Assembly: GCA_002391105.1 (NCBI GenBank)
Contig: DGRT01000174.1
Span: 1-6,984, forward strand
Length of the DNA: 6,984 nucleotides
From: Lachnospiraceae bacterium UBA4381
GTDB lineage: Bacteria; Bacillota; Clostridia; Lachnospirales; Lachnospiraceae
Reading direction: 5' to 3'
Both the position numbers and the translations under genes were made by a program. Positions 1 through 6,890 of this stretch are shown here, in pieces. Positions within the stretch are counted from its first letter, which is position 1, and every line of letters starts with the position of its first letter. The notes under the pieces are model-generated. The model saw only the letters and a program-made list of their open reading frames with translations, was not told the DNA's origin and searched no databases.

Positions 1-1062
1 ATCATCAATCTCCCTGCAACAGTAGAGATGTCACTTCCACATGTATATGCCAGTCAGATAGAGTATATGAGCAAGAACATGAAGTATCGTGAAAATGTTA
101 TACTCTCACTTCATCCTCATAATGACAGAGGCTGTGGTGTGGCAGATGCTGAGCTGGGAATACTTGCCGGAGCTGACAGAATAGAAGGAACACTTTTTGG
201 AAATGGTGAAAGAACAGGTAATGTAGATATCATTACTCTTGCTATGAATATGTACACTCATGGCGTTGATCCTGAGCTGGACTTCTCAGATATGCCAAGA
301 ATCCAGGAAATCTATGAGAAGCTTACAGGTATGGAGATATATCCAAGAGAGCCGTATTGCGGAAAGCTGGTATTTGCGGCATTTTCCGGTTCCCATCAGG
401 ATGCTATTGCAAAGGGTATGAAGTGGCGTGAAGAGGATCCGGACCAGATGTGGACTACTCCGTATCTGCCGCTGAATCCGGAGGATATCGGACGTACCTA
501 CGATGGAGATGTTATAAGGATCAACTCACAGTCCGGAAAGGGCGGAGTTGGCTTCATACTTGAGACAAAGTACGGCTTTAATCTTCCTAAGAAGATGAAA
601 GAGGATGTGGGCTATGCTGTTAAGAGTGTTTCCGATCATGGTCATAGAGAGCTGCAGCCTGAAGAGGTATATAAGGTATTTAAGGAAAGATTTGTTAATA
701 TCGATGCTCCTATAGAATACAAGGAATGTCATTTCCAGCAGGTTGATGGTATAAAATGTGAGCTTACCATTGAAAGAGATGGAGTACACAAGGTATATCA
801 TGGACAGGGAAATGGACGTCTTGATGCTATAAGTAATGCCATAATGAGGCATTTTGCTGTTACCTTTGAGATAGTAAACTATGACGAGCACGCACTTACC
901 AGAGGATCTAATTCTCAGGCGTGCGCCTATGTAGCAATTCAGGTTGCCGGTCAGGAGGAGATAATCTACGGTGCCGGTATCCATACAGATATTATAGAGG
1001 CTTCTGCCTATGCACTTATAAGTGCTGTTAATAAGGCTCTTCAGTCAAAGCACCTTAGCTAA
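1..1062 (+). CDS. leuA: 2-isopropylmalate synthase, 3' part (5' end outside window)
   Basis: Catalyses the first committed step of leucine synthesis in the cytoplasm: condensation of acetyl-CoA with 2-ketoisovalerate to 2-isopropylmalate. The frame is open from base 1, so the internal ATG at 28 is not the start; 353 residues are visible and roughly 200 N-terminal ones are missing compared with the usual ~550-560 of long (type 2) LeuA. In fragment numbering, the TIM-barrel end shows NLPATVEM (3-10), the metal-binding HPHNDRG (H38, H40) and GNGERTGN (67-74), where N74 has the spacing of the third metal ligand. FSGSHQDA (128-135) and QSGKGGVG (177-184) follow. The C-terminal leucine-binding regulatory domain spans about 235-350, with GQGNGRLDA (268-276) and GAGIHTDII (324-332), so feedback inhibition by leucine is expected. 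The gene is intact to its TAA. No terminator lies before the next gene, 27 bases on. The assignment is firm; the long-form subtype is well supported by the C-terminal domain. Confidence 0.96.
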   Translation: MINLPATVEMSLPHVYASQIEYMSKNMKYRENVILSLHPHNDRGCGVADAELGILAGADRIEGTLFGNGERTGNVDIITLAMNMYTHGVDPELDFSDMPRIQEIYEKLTGMEIYPREPYCGKLVFAAFSGSHQDAIAKGMKWREEDPDQMWTTPYLPLNPEDIGRTYDGDVIRINSQSGKGGVGFILETKYGFNLPKKMKEDVGYAVKSVSDHGHRELQPEEVYKVFKERFVNIDAPIEYKECHFQQVDGIKCELTIERDGVHKVYHGQGNGRLDAISNAIMRHFAVTFEIVNYDEHALTRGSNSQACAYVAIQVAGQEEIIYGAGIHTDIIEASAYALISAVNKALQSKHLS

Positions 1063-1089
1063 GACCGGAGCGTGTGACGGAGTAATGGA

Positions 1090-2307
1090 ATGTCAGATAG
1101 AGAAGATGACAATATAATATATGTCTCCGGACCTGAGGAGGTCGGCAGGGAGAACGAGAAGAGACAGGCTGAGCAGAGAAAAACCGGAATGACTATCATA
1201 TTGGTAGTTATGGTGGCTCTCGTTATAGTTGGCGTGGCAGTCTTCGTTCATCTTCGCATGAGAACCTATAAGGGGGTAAAGGTGCTGAACTCAGCCGAAA
1301 CCTCCTTTGATTCCAATGCGGATTATCTAAGGTTTGGTGACAATCTGCTTAAATATACTCCTGATGGCGTTTCGTATATCAACAGTAGTGGTGATGTAGT
1401 CTGGACTGCCGGAGAAGATTTCCGGGTTCCGATAGCGGCTGTGAGGGGCGACTATGCTGTGGTAGCCGATAAGGGCGGTAATCTTGTGGCAGTGTTTGGA
1501 TTAGAGGGGCAGATAAGCTCACTCAAGATGCCATATAGCATCTGCGATATAGATGTGGCGAGACAGGGCGCATTTTCCGTAATACTCGAATCTGATGAGA
1601 CCAACTATATCTATATGTATGATAAGAATGGCGAGATCATATACGAGATGCAGACCTCTATAGACAAGAGCGGATACCCTATGGATATAAGTCTTTCTGA
1701 GGATGGACAGAAGCTTTTTTCCAGTTATTTCAGATTGGACGGAGTTAATATCAGGAACAATCTGACAGCATACAACTTCGGGGAAGTAGGTCAGAATGAA
1801 AATGCTGACCGTATGGTGGGTGGATATTCACTGGAGGAGGAAATGGTTCCCAAGGTGGAGTTCGTTACAAATGATATTGTAGCTGCATTTTCCGATTCAA
1901 AGATCAGACTCTATAATATGAAGGAGATTCCTTCGGAGAGGGCAACTATAGAGTATAAGGGGGAGATCTCCAGTATATTCTATTCAGAGGACTATCTTGG
2001 GTATATCATACCGAGTCCTGATGCCGGAACCAGCGCGGATCATATACTCTACGCTTTTGATATGTCCGGGAAGCCCAGCTTTGAGTATTCATTTAGCATG
2101 GATTATGACAAGATATATGCCGATAAGGATGAGATAATCATAACCGGAGGCAATCAGTGCCTCATTATCGAAAATGGTGGAAGAACCAAGTTTACTTATA
2201 CATTTGATAATTCTATCAAGTCCATGACGCCTGCTGCCAAGAGAAATGAATACGTTGTGAACTTTGAAAATAAAACTGAAACTATCAGACTTAAAACAGA
2301 GGAATAG
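1090..2307 (+). CDS. Single-pass membrane protein with predicted extracytoplasmic beta-propeller (DUF5711-like)
   Basis: No biochemical role can be assigned. The 405-residue product has a hydrophilic N-terminal tail (1-32, rich in E, R, K), one hydrophobic helix (about 34-55), then about 350 residues rich in short beta-strand and turn patterns such as YIYMYDKNGEIIYEM (173-187), KIRLYNMKE and ILYAFDMSGK. These are typical of WD40/PQQ-like propeller blades. There is no signal-peptidase or lipobox motif, so it is probably a signal-anchored protein with the propeller outside the cell. The overall plan fits the DUF5711 family of Firmicutes; that name is from memory, not from a search. The start is ATG 1090, preceded by GGAG at 1079-1082; an out-of-frame ATG at 1085 sits too close to that site. 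The stop lies 3 bases before the next gene, so the two are probably translationally coupled and may act together at the envelope. Confidence 0.8.
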   Translation: MSDREDDNIIYVSGPEEVGRENEKRQAEQRKTGMTIILVVMVALVIVGVAVFVHLRMRTYKGVKVLNSAETSFDSNADYLRFGDNLLKYTPDGVSYINSSGDVVWTAGEDFRVPIAAVRGDYAVVADKGGNLVAVFGLEGQISSLKMPYSICDIDVARQGAFSVILESDETNYIYMYDKNGEIIYEMQTSIDKSGYPMDISLSEDGQKLFSSYFRLDGVNIRNNLTAYNFGEVGQNENADRMVGGYSLEEEMVPKVEFVTNDIVAAFSDSKIRLYNMKEIPSERATIEYKGEISSIFYSEDYLGYIIPSPDAGTSADHILYAFDMSGKPSFEYSFSMDYDKIYADKDEIIITGGNQCLIIENGGRTKFTYTFDNSIKSMTPAAKRNEYVVNFENKTETIRLKTEE

Positions 2308-2310
2308 ACT

Positions 2311-3069
2311 ATGTATTATATAATGTTTTCGGTTATAGCCATTCTTCTTATCTGTGGACTGGTAGGGCTGAAGAGAGGGCTTTTTAAGATGGTTTTCGGA
2401 TTTCTGGCTCTTGTCCTTTCTATCGGAATTACCTATGTTGCCAGACCCTTTATATCAACCTATATTATAGAAGAAACTGATATAGATGAAAGACTTGAAG
2501 AGCGGGTATATACTAAGCTTGAATCGGAAATGCAGAAAAAGGTTGCTGATTCCCTCAAGGCTTCAGGAGTTACTACAGGCCTTTCGGATATGGCTGAGGA
2601 TGAAACCAGCTTTCTGTTATCGGTGGATCCGGATAAGGCATCCCAGGTACAGTTCATAGATGATTTTGATATGCCTGAAACCTTTAAGCAGGCGTTCATC
2701 AGCAATAATAATGATTCTATGTATGAGAAGCTTGGAGTGGACTCTTTTTATAAATATATATCAAAATATACAGCATATCTTTTGATAAATGTGGGTACCT
2801 TTTTAGGACTTTTTATCGTGATACGGCTGGTATTTCTGATAATTGCCCTTGTTATCGGCTGGATAATGAAGGAGGCTCCGGTACTCGGTATCATGAACCG
2901 TGTGGGAGGAATGGTATTCGGTATTTTTATAGGCTGCATACTCATATGGGTATTTATGATCATAGCAGGCTTTGCGTTTGGGGCAAGCTATGACAATATG
3001 ATAGCCGGTAATCCGGTGCTGGAATTCATAGACAGTCATAATCTTATAACGACGATCATAACTAAGTGA
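2311..3069 (+). CDS. CvpA-family integral membrane protein
   Basis: The 252-residue product has four hydrophobic segments: about 2-20, 25-45, 155-186 and 198-224. The first pair carries the family-like GLVGLKRGLFKMVFGF junction (16-31). The last pair is joined by a short polar turn with APVLGIMNRVGGMVFG (189-204), the loop expected of CvpA (colicin V production) proteins. Between helices 2 and 3 lies an acidic, charged segment of about 100 residues (46-152), longer than the loop in the ~160-residue enterobacterial protein and probably extracytoplasmic. Family members are linked to colicin V export or production and to envelope stress tolerance, but the molecular function is not settled. The Shine-Dalgarno sequence AGAGGA (2298-2303) lies inside the end of the upstream gene and the gap is only 3 bases, indicating translational coupling. 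A hairpin terminator follows 80 bases after the stop, so this is the last gene of the run. Confidence 0.85.
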   Translation: MYYIMFSVIAILLICGLVGLKRGLFKMVFGFLALVLSIGITYVARPFISTYIIEETDIDERLEERVYTKLESEMQKKVADSLKASGVTTGLSDMAEDETSFLLSVDPDKASQVQFIDDFDMPETFKQAFISNNNDSMYEKLGVDSFYKYISKYTAYLLINVGTFLGLFIVIRLVFLIIALVIGWIMKEAPVLGIMNRVGGMVFGIFIGCILIWVFMIIAGFAFGASYDNMIAGNPVLEFIDSHNLITTIITK

Positions 3070-3149
3070 TGACGTACAGATTTTTGAAGAAGGTTTCTTA
3101 GGTGATTATGTGATCTGGGAGGTTACATATTATACTTGAAAATATAATT

Positions 3150-3190
3150 GGTTAGGATGTAGAAATGCTTTTCACATCCTAACCTTTTTT
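3150..3190 (+). terminator. Intrinsic terminator after the CvpA-family gene
   Basis: A perfect 11-bp stem, GGTTAGGATGT (3150-3160) with ACATCCTAACC (3174-3184), is extended by four more pairs, GAAA/TTTC (3162-3165 with 3170-3173), past a single bulged A at 3161. A run of six T (3185-3190) follows directly. It closes the leuA-to-CvpA run. The 80 bases between the CvpA stop and this stem show no convincing ORF or other signal. Confidence 0.92.
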
Positions 3191-3231
3191 GTATAATAAT
3201 GGTAGTTGTTGCGCTTTTGTTGCTATGCTGG

Positions 3232-3265
3232 TGTTATTATAACGGCATAACAATAAAACTATGAT
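3232..3265 (+). promoter_or_regulatory. Candidate promoter region for the large orphan gene
   Basis: A terminator upstream and a 113-base gap to the next start imply a promoter here. The best match is an extended -10, TG-T-TATTAT, with TG at 3232-3233 and the hexamer at 3235-3240; no good -35 lies 16-18 bases upstream. A second possible -10, TATGAT at 3260-3265, would start RNA near 3272, which would rule out the ATG at 3271. The choice between them cannot be made from sequence. Confidence 0.4.
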
Positions 3266-3291
3266 TTTAGATGTTTCTCAAAAGAGAAGAA

Positions 3292-3297
3292 AGGAAG
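3292..3297 (+). promoter_or_regulatory. Shine-Dalgarno site that sets the start of the large orphan gene
   Basis: AGGAAG, 6 bases before ATG 3304, is a good ribosome binding site. The in-frame ATG at 3271, which would add eleven residues rich in Lys, Arg and Glu, has no purine-rich site before it (its upstream is AT-rich with TTTTAG). The start at 3304 is therefore preferred. Confidence 0.8.
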
Positions 3298-3303
3298 ACT
3301 AAA

Positions 3304-6300
3304 ATGGCAGTTAAACAGGATTTTGAAAAGTTATTAAGTGATCTTAAGACTAAGATTGATGCTTCGGAGGAGTCTGCATCCAGACCGCTTATAGCACAGT
3401 ATATCTATCTAAAGTATGAATACCAAAATGAACAGAATATGGCTGATACTGCTGAAAACCAGCAGGCGCTTGAGAGGATAAAGAAGGGTCAGTGGACAGA
3501 AGCAGAAACAAAGAGAATGGATGATCTGGAAGCTGTAGTTGAAAGGATAAGTCTTAGTTATCTTTATACCAATCTGCCTGTAAACGAACGTCTGTACGAG
3601 TTTATACACAATTTCCCTATTCCTATGGTATCTGTGGATCCTAACAATCCTGATGGACCTAAGAAGAGAGGGAGAATCGACCTGGATGAGGAACAGCAAA
3701 AGGTTGTAGATGCGGAACGTGAGCAGCTAAGGAGAGAGGACGCTGCTTATCTTGCTGAGCATCCGGAAGATCTATATAACACTCATGGGGTTACAAGCCC
3801 GGAGCGATATGATGCTGTAAACAAGAAATGGGATAATATCACACCATATGTAAATAAGGAAATGTATGATGATATGCATTCCCTTAGTGTGAATGGAGTC
3901 GATTATAGCAAACTATTTGAAGGAATGCGTTTTCATACACAGGCCCAAAACAGAGAAGCTGGAGTATTCTGTGCCTTTCTTATGGCAAAGAAGGGGCTAT
4001 CACCTGATAAGGCTATAACCTTCAGTCAAAAGGATCCTGGATATCAGGAGGCTCTCAAAGAGTTTGGTCAGTTTCTTTATGATAACAGGGTATTTGGAGA
4101 GCCGGCGGTTTCACCTGAGGAGACTAAGAAGAGAATTGCAAATGTAGTCAATTTGATGAAGGAGGCTACTGAGACTCTTAAAGCCTGGAAGATACCTGAT
4201 ATAGACTATACTGATCCAAGTCAGGTGGAGCGGCACAAGGCTGTTCTTATTGGGTTGTCTGACATGACCAATAACTTCAATCAGGAGTTCGAGAACTTTT
4301 CGAAGTATGCTCCTAATTTCATGGCAGTTGCAACGGAAGTTCTCGGAGGTAAAAAGGCATATAATGATATCACAAAGACATGGGCCAGAATGAATTCTTT
4401 GTCGGGAATGATATCTGATGCTTACAGGCCGGTTAGTGGACAAATAGATAAGAGGGCAATGGAATCCAGTGCTAAAAACCATGCCTTTTTTAGGAAACTG
4501 CTTGGTGATCTGCAGGGAATGTTCAGAGGAAAAACAGTTGGTCAGTATATGGAAGAGATGAACAAGGCTCCATTCTATAGACTTACCGGAACTACCATGC
4601 ATAGACTGGTTATTGCAATCAGTCCTTCATTAAATGCGAATTCTTCGATAGAATACGTGGAAGGTAAAAACAAGGAAAGGTTTGAAACAATTTACAGACC
4701 TCAAAGAATGGTTCTGGATCAGATGCTGATAGATGACTTTAACGAAAACGTCAAAATTGGCGCGAGCAATATGATGAACTATATTGGAACTACGGCAAAA
4801 GATGGTATAGTTCTTCCTAATCTGGAGCATGTTTTTGAAGAAGGTATAACACCACAGGATAGCTATAACAGAATGAAGAATTCTGAGGCTGGGCAGAAGG
4901 TTCAGGAGATAACAAACTCCGCATTCGACAAGTTTACAACGCTTATTCTTGGAAAGGATGAGATGCTTGAATTCCTGAATAAGACGGATCTGGATACCAT
5001 TAAGATTGATGGAAAAACTCCGGAGGAATTATATGGCGAGAAGTATGCTTTTATTGAGGATGAGGCTGACCGAAATCTTATGATAAAAGCTGAGGTTGTA
5101 AATGAGATTACAAGGGGTGGTAAAGAGGTTTCTGTAGAAAACTATGCTTTAAGTGGCAATGGTAAGCTCGAAAAAGTTGAGGATAACAGGATAACTTATT
5201 CTAAGGTGCAGTTGGATGATATGACGGCATATGTCATGGAATTAAATGATCTGCATGAAAACTTTATAAAGGTAAGAGACCTGTTCAAGAAATATCAGGA
5301 TGATCCAAAGGCAAACTTTGAAAGAGGAGCAAAAGCTGAAGGAAGTGATCTATATCAGAATATGGTAAAGGCACTGAATACCTGTATAGCCAAAACTGAG
5401 GTAAGAGTTAATCAGAATGCAACTGTAGATGATATACAGAAGGCTATGCTTGAGTATCAGAAAGCAGCAGATATCTACTATAATGCAAGAAAGGGAAGAA
5501 TCATAGGACCTATCACCGGAAAGGGTCAGGTAAGACTTGGACTGGCTGATGATGCGAAGAAGTTTATCAATCAGAGATGTGATAAACTGAATATCCTCTC
5601 AAGAAGCTTCTATACACCAAAGGCTGAAGGGAAAAATCCTTCTCCGAGTATTGGAACAATATATAAAGGAATAGAGTTTAAGTCGGAACTTCAGGGAAAT
5701 GTAGTTAAACCGGAAACCTTCAGAGCTAATCCTCTTGTAAAGGGTGAATATGAGAGAAAAATTGATGCGGCTCAGGCAGAGATGGAGGATCGTAACAAGG
5801 ATCTTGAGAATAATGCAGTCTATAAGGCTGTAATGAAGGGCAATTATAAGTATCCTCTTGAGAAGTGGAATGAGATACAGGAGAAGAGCGTTAAGATCAT
5901 AGAAACTGCTGAAGAACACCTGAAGCAGATTAAGGAAGCACAGCAGAAGGATTTTGCTGTGGATTATGAGTTAAGATTTAAGAAGGTGCCAGAGTTGAAG
6001 GACCCTCTGACAAGATATGTCCTTGGCAATCATCCTGATGGCTTAGATGCAAATGCTACTGAATCAGATGTAAATGAAGTCTATGACCGCGCTACAGAAG
6101 TTATAACCTGTCAGATACTTGCAAATAGAGGCAAGAGAACACTTGCACAGGGAATAGCTTTAGAAGGAAAGAGCATGGATGACTTCAGAGAGGTTGTTCA
6201 TGAAATCCTTATGGAGGGTAAAACATTCCATGCTCCTAAAGCTGATAATATGGCTAGGCTTATGGAAAATAATCAGCTAAAGGACAGCTTCATGAGGGCT

Positions 6301-6405
6301 TATGCTCAGAAACAGGCTGAAGCAGCCCAGAATGCAAAGAACAAGAAGAAGAATATTGATCTTGATAAGGCAAATGAGAAGAAAAATACCATAAAGATCA
6401 ACTAA
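3304..6405 (+). CDS. Large (1033-residue) soluble, mostly alpha-helical protein of unknown function
   Basis: I do not recognise this gene. The product is hydrophilic with no signal peptide, lipobox or membrane helix, so it is probably cytoplasmic. It is rich in Lys, Glu, Asp, Asn and Met, and low in Cys (four seen) and Trp (five seen). Visible parts: a helical N-terminus (1-105); a charged Pro/Asp/Lys-rich linker (about 110-150); a long helical middle; a helical module at about 680-755 with KAADIYYNARKG then GKGQVRLGLADDAKKF; a likely coiled-coil (about 815-885); a helical C-terminal domain (about 890-1005); and a Lys/Asn-rich tail (about 1008-1033). I find no Walker A loop, zinc-binding cluster, protease or nuclease signature. 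The frame is uninterrupted and codon use resembles its neighbours, so it is probably an expressed native gene. It stands alone between two terminators. A scaffold, an effector-like protein or a Lachnospiraceae-restricted family are all possible; none is shown. Confidence 0.85.
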   Translation: MAVKQDFEKLLSDLKTKIDASEESASRPLIAQYIYLKYEYQNEQNMADTAENQQALERIKKGQWTEAETKRMDDLEAVVERISLSYLYTNLPVNERLYEFIHNFPIPMVSVDPNNPDGPKKRGRIDLDEEQQKVVDAEREQLRREDAAYLAEHPEDLYNTHGVTSPERYDAVNKKWDNITPYVNKEMYDDMHSLSVNGVDYSKLFEGMRFHTQAQNREAGVFCAFLMAKKGLSPDKAITFSQKDPGYQEALKEFGQFLYDNRVFGEPAVSPEETKKRIANVVNLMKEATETLKAWKIPDIDYTDPSQVERHKAVLIGLSDMTNNFNQEFENFSKYAPNFMAVATEVLGGKKAYNDITKTWARMNSLSGMISDAYRPVSGQIDKRAMESSAKNHAFFRKLLGDLQGMFRGKTVGQYMEEMNKAPFYRLTGTTMHRLVIAISPSLNANSSIEYVEGKNKERFETIYRPQRMVLDQMLIDDFNENVKIGASNMMNYIGTTAKDGIVLPNLEHVFEEGITPQDSYNRMKNSEAGQKVQEITNSAFDKFTTLILGKDEMLEFLNKTDLDTIKIDGKTPEELYGEKYAFIEDEADRNLMIKAEVVNEITRGGKEVSVENYALSGNGKLEKVEDNRITYSKVQLDDMTAYVMELNDLHENFIKVRDLFKKYQDDPKANFERGAKAEGSDLYQNMVKALNTCIAKTEVRVNQNATVDDIQKAMLEYQKAADIYYNARKGRIIGPITGKGQVRLGLADDAKKFINQRCDKLNILSRSFYTPKAEGKNPSPSIGTIYKGIEFKSELQGNVVKPETFRANPLVKGEYERKIDAAQAEMEDRNKDLENNAVYKAVMKGNYKYPLEKWNEIQEKSVKIIETAEEHLKQIKEAQQKDFAVDYELRFKKVPELKDPLTRYVLGNHPDGLDANATESDVNEVYDRATEVITCQILANRGKRTLAQGIALEGKSMDDFREVVHEILMEGKTFHAPKADNMARLMENNQLKDSFMRAYAQKQAEAAQNAKNKKKNIDLDKANEKKNTIKIN

Positions 6406-6406
6406 T

Positions 6407-6448
6407 TGTGACATAGGCAGGTGACAGGGGGACAGGCACCTTGTCACA
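6407..6448 (+). repeat. Palindromic repeat, left unit of a REP-like element
   Basis: TGTGACA (6407-6413) and TGTCACA (6442-6448) form a perfect 7-bp inverted repeat that starts just after the stop of the large gene. Inside it, GTGACAGGG (6421-6429) can pair with CCTTGTCAC (6439-6447), with one G-T pair, giving a 9-bp hairpin. Its G-rich composition differs sharply from the flanking AT-rich DNA. From memory, motifs of the type GGGGACAGGCACCTTGTCAC recur as dispersed repeats in many bacterial genomes; membership of such a family here is inference. Confidence 0.65.
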
Positions 6449-6484
6449 TTCTAAAGGTGGTGAGGGGTGGATTATCTATCCCAT

Positions 6485-6515
6485 GTGGGGCGGGCAAAAC
6501 CGTCCCACTTTTTTT
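6485..6515 (+). terminator. Intrinsic terminator of the large orphan gene
   Basis: GTGGGGCGG (6485-6493) pairs with CCGTCCCAC (6500-6508) over 9 bp with one G-T pair. The loop is GCAAAA, and seven T (6509-6515) follow directly. It lies 79 bases after the stop codon and between the two repeat units. CCCAC (6504-6508) could instead pair with GTGGG at 6516-6520, so an alternative fold exists. Confidence 0.85.
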
Positions 6516-6522
6516 GTGGGAT

Positions 6523-6542
6523 GGGAACAGGTGCCTTTCACA
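6523..6542 (+). repeat. Right unit of the REP-like element
   Basis: GGGAACAGGTGCCTTTCACA (6523-6542) is an imperfect direct copy of GGGACAGGCACCTTGTCACA (6429-6448). The 8-base cores AGGCACCT (6434-6441) and AGGTGCCT (6529-6536) are also exact reverse complements, so the terminator is flanked by an inverted repeat. CCCAT (6480-6484) and ATGGG (6521-6525) add a further nested pairing. Confidence 0.6.
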
Positions 6543-6670
6543 GCTCTGCGTTAAGTTAGTAACCCCAAAGTGATCTGGTAAAGTGAAATAGGATATATTT
6601 CGTAGATATTGTGTCAGAATTATAATACCGATACAAGATTTTGAGCTATCGAAAAGCAAGGCAAAATATT
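6543..6670. other. Spacer between repeat element and rRNA promoter, no gene seen
   Basis: These 128 AT-rich bases have no ORF with a ribosome binding site, no tRNA-like fold and no clear repeat. The only notable string is a consensus-like TATAAT at 6621-6626, which lacks a partner -35. Confidence 0.6.
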
Positions 6671-6734
6671 GATAAAAAAAGCAGAAAAAAATTTCAAAAA
6701 AAGTGTTGACTTTAAGGTTTCAAAGTAGTATTAT
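6671..6734 (+). promoter_or_regulatory. rRNA operon promoter with A-rich UP-like element
   Basis: TTGACT (-35, 6706-6711) and TATTAT (-10, 6729-6734) are separated by an ideal 17-bp spacer. Directly upstream, 6671-6704 is nearly all A with short T interruptions, as expected of an UP element that binds the RNA polymerase alpha C-terminal domains. Transcription would start near G6741; a G start is common in Firmicute rRNA promoters and would tie initiation to GTP level. The downstream leader and 16S start confirm what it drives. Confidence 0.9.
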
Positions 6735-6786
6735 GAACAAGCTGTCGCTGAGAGATACAGAAACGAAGGGCTTGCAGGAGCGATGG

Positions 6787-6812
6787 TTTTTTGTTCCTCG
6801 GAGAACAAAGAA
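6787..6812 (+). promoter_or_regulatory. boxB-like hairpin in rRNA leader
   Basis: TTTGTTC (6790-6796) pairs with GAACAAA (6803-6809) over 7 bp, extended by TTT/GAA (6787-6789 with 6810-6812, one G-T pair), with a CTCGGA loop. It lies immediately before boxA, the same order as boxB-boxA in enterobacterial rrn leaders. Function as a true boxB is inferred from position only. Confidence 0.6.
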
Positions 6813-6813
6813 A

Positions 6814-6827
6814 TGTTCTTTAACAAT
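6814..6827 (+). promoter_or_regulatory. boxA antitermination signal
   Basis: TGTTCTTTAACAAT differs by one base from the E. coli rrn boxA TGCTCTTTAACAAT. BoxA RNA binds NusB-NusE (S10) and allows RNA polymerase to transcribe the untranslated rRNA operon without Rho-dependent stops. Its place about 75 nt after the predicted start site fits. Confidence 0.9.
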
Positions 6828-6845
6828 AGAATAATGATGACAACC

Positions 6846-6872
6846 CCGAAAATTCTTTTAAATAATTTTCGG
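6846..6872 (+). other. Stable hairpin in rRNA leader
   Basis: CCGAAAATT (6846-6854) and AATTTTCGG (6864-6872) form a perfect 9-bp stem with a 9-base AT-rich loop. No T-run follows, so it is not a terminator. It is probably a structural or RNase processing element of pre-rRNA. Confidence 0.7.
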
Positions 6873-6890
6873 AACTGAACGAAACAAAAC

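Noticed and set aside
526..984. 152-codon open frame on the - strand inside leuA
   Set aside because: It overlaps strongly conserved leuA coding sequence and has the composition of a shadow frame.
3271..3303. Eleven-residue N-terminal extension of the large protein from ATG 3271
   Set aside because: There is no Shine-Dalgarno sequence before 3271, while AGGAAG is well placed for ATG 3304; a likely -10 also sits at 3260-3265.
4111..4602. 163-codon open frame on the - strand inside the large gene
   Set aside because: It is fully antisense to a long well-formed gene, has no convincing start site, and its Ser/Leu/Ile/His-rich content is typical of a shadow frame.
6621..6626. TATAAT as a second, upstream rRNA promoter
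   Set aside because: The hexamer is perfect, but there is no TG extension and the bases 17 upstream (TTTCGT) are a poor -35. It is left as unproven.
6444..6659. 71-codon open frame on the - strand across the repeat and spacer
   Set aside because: It runs through the terminator and repeat block, lacks a ribosome binding site, and its sequence is explained by translation of the palindromic repeats.
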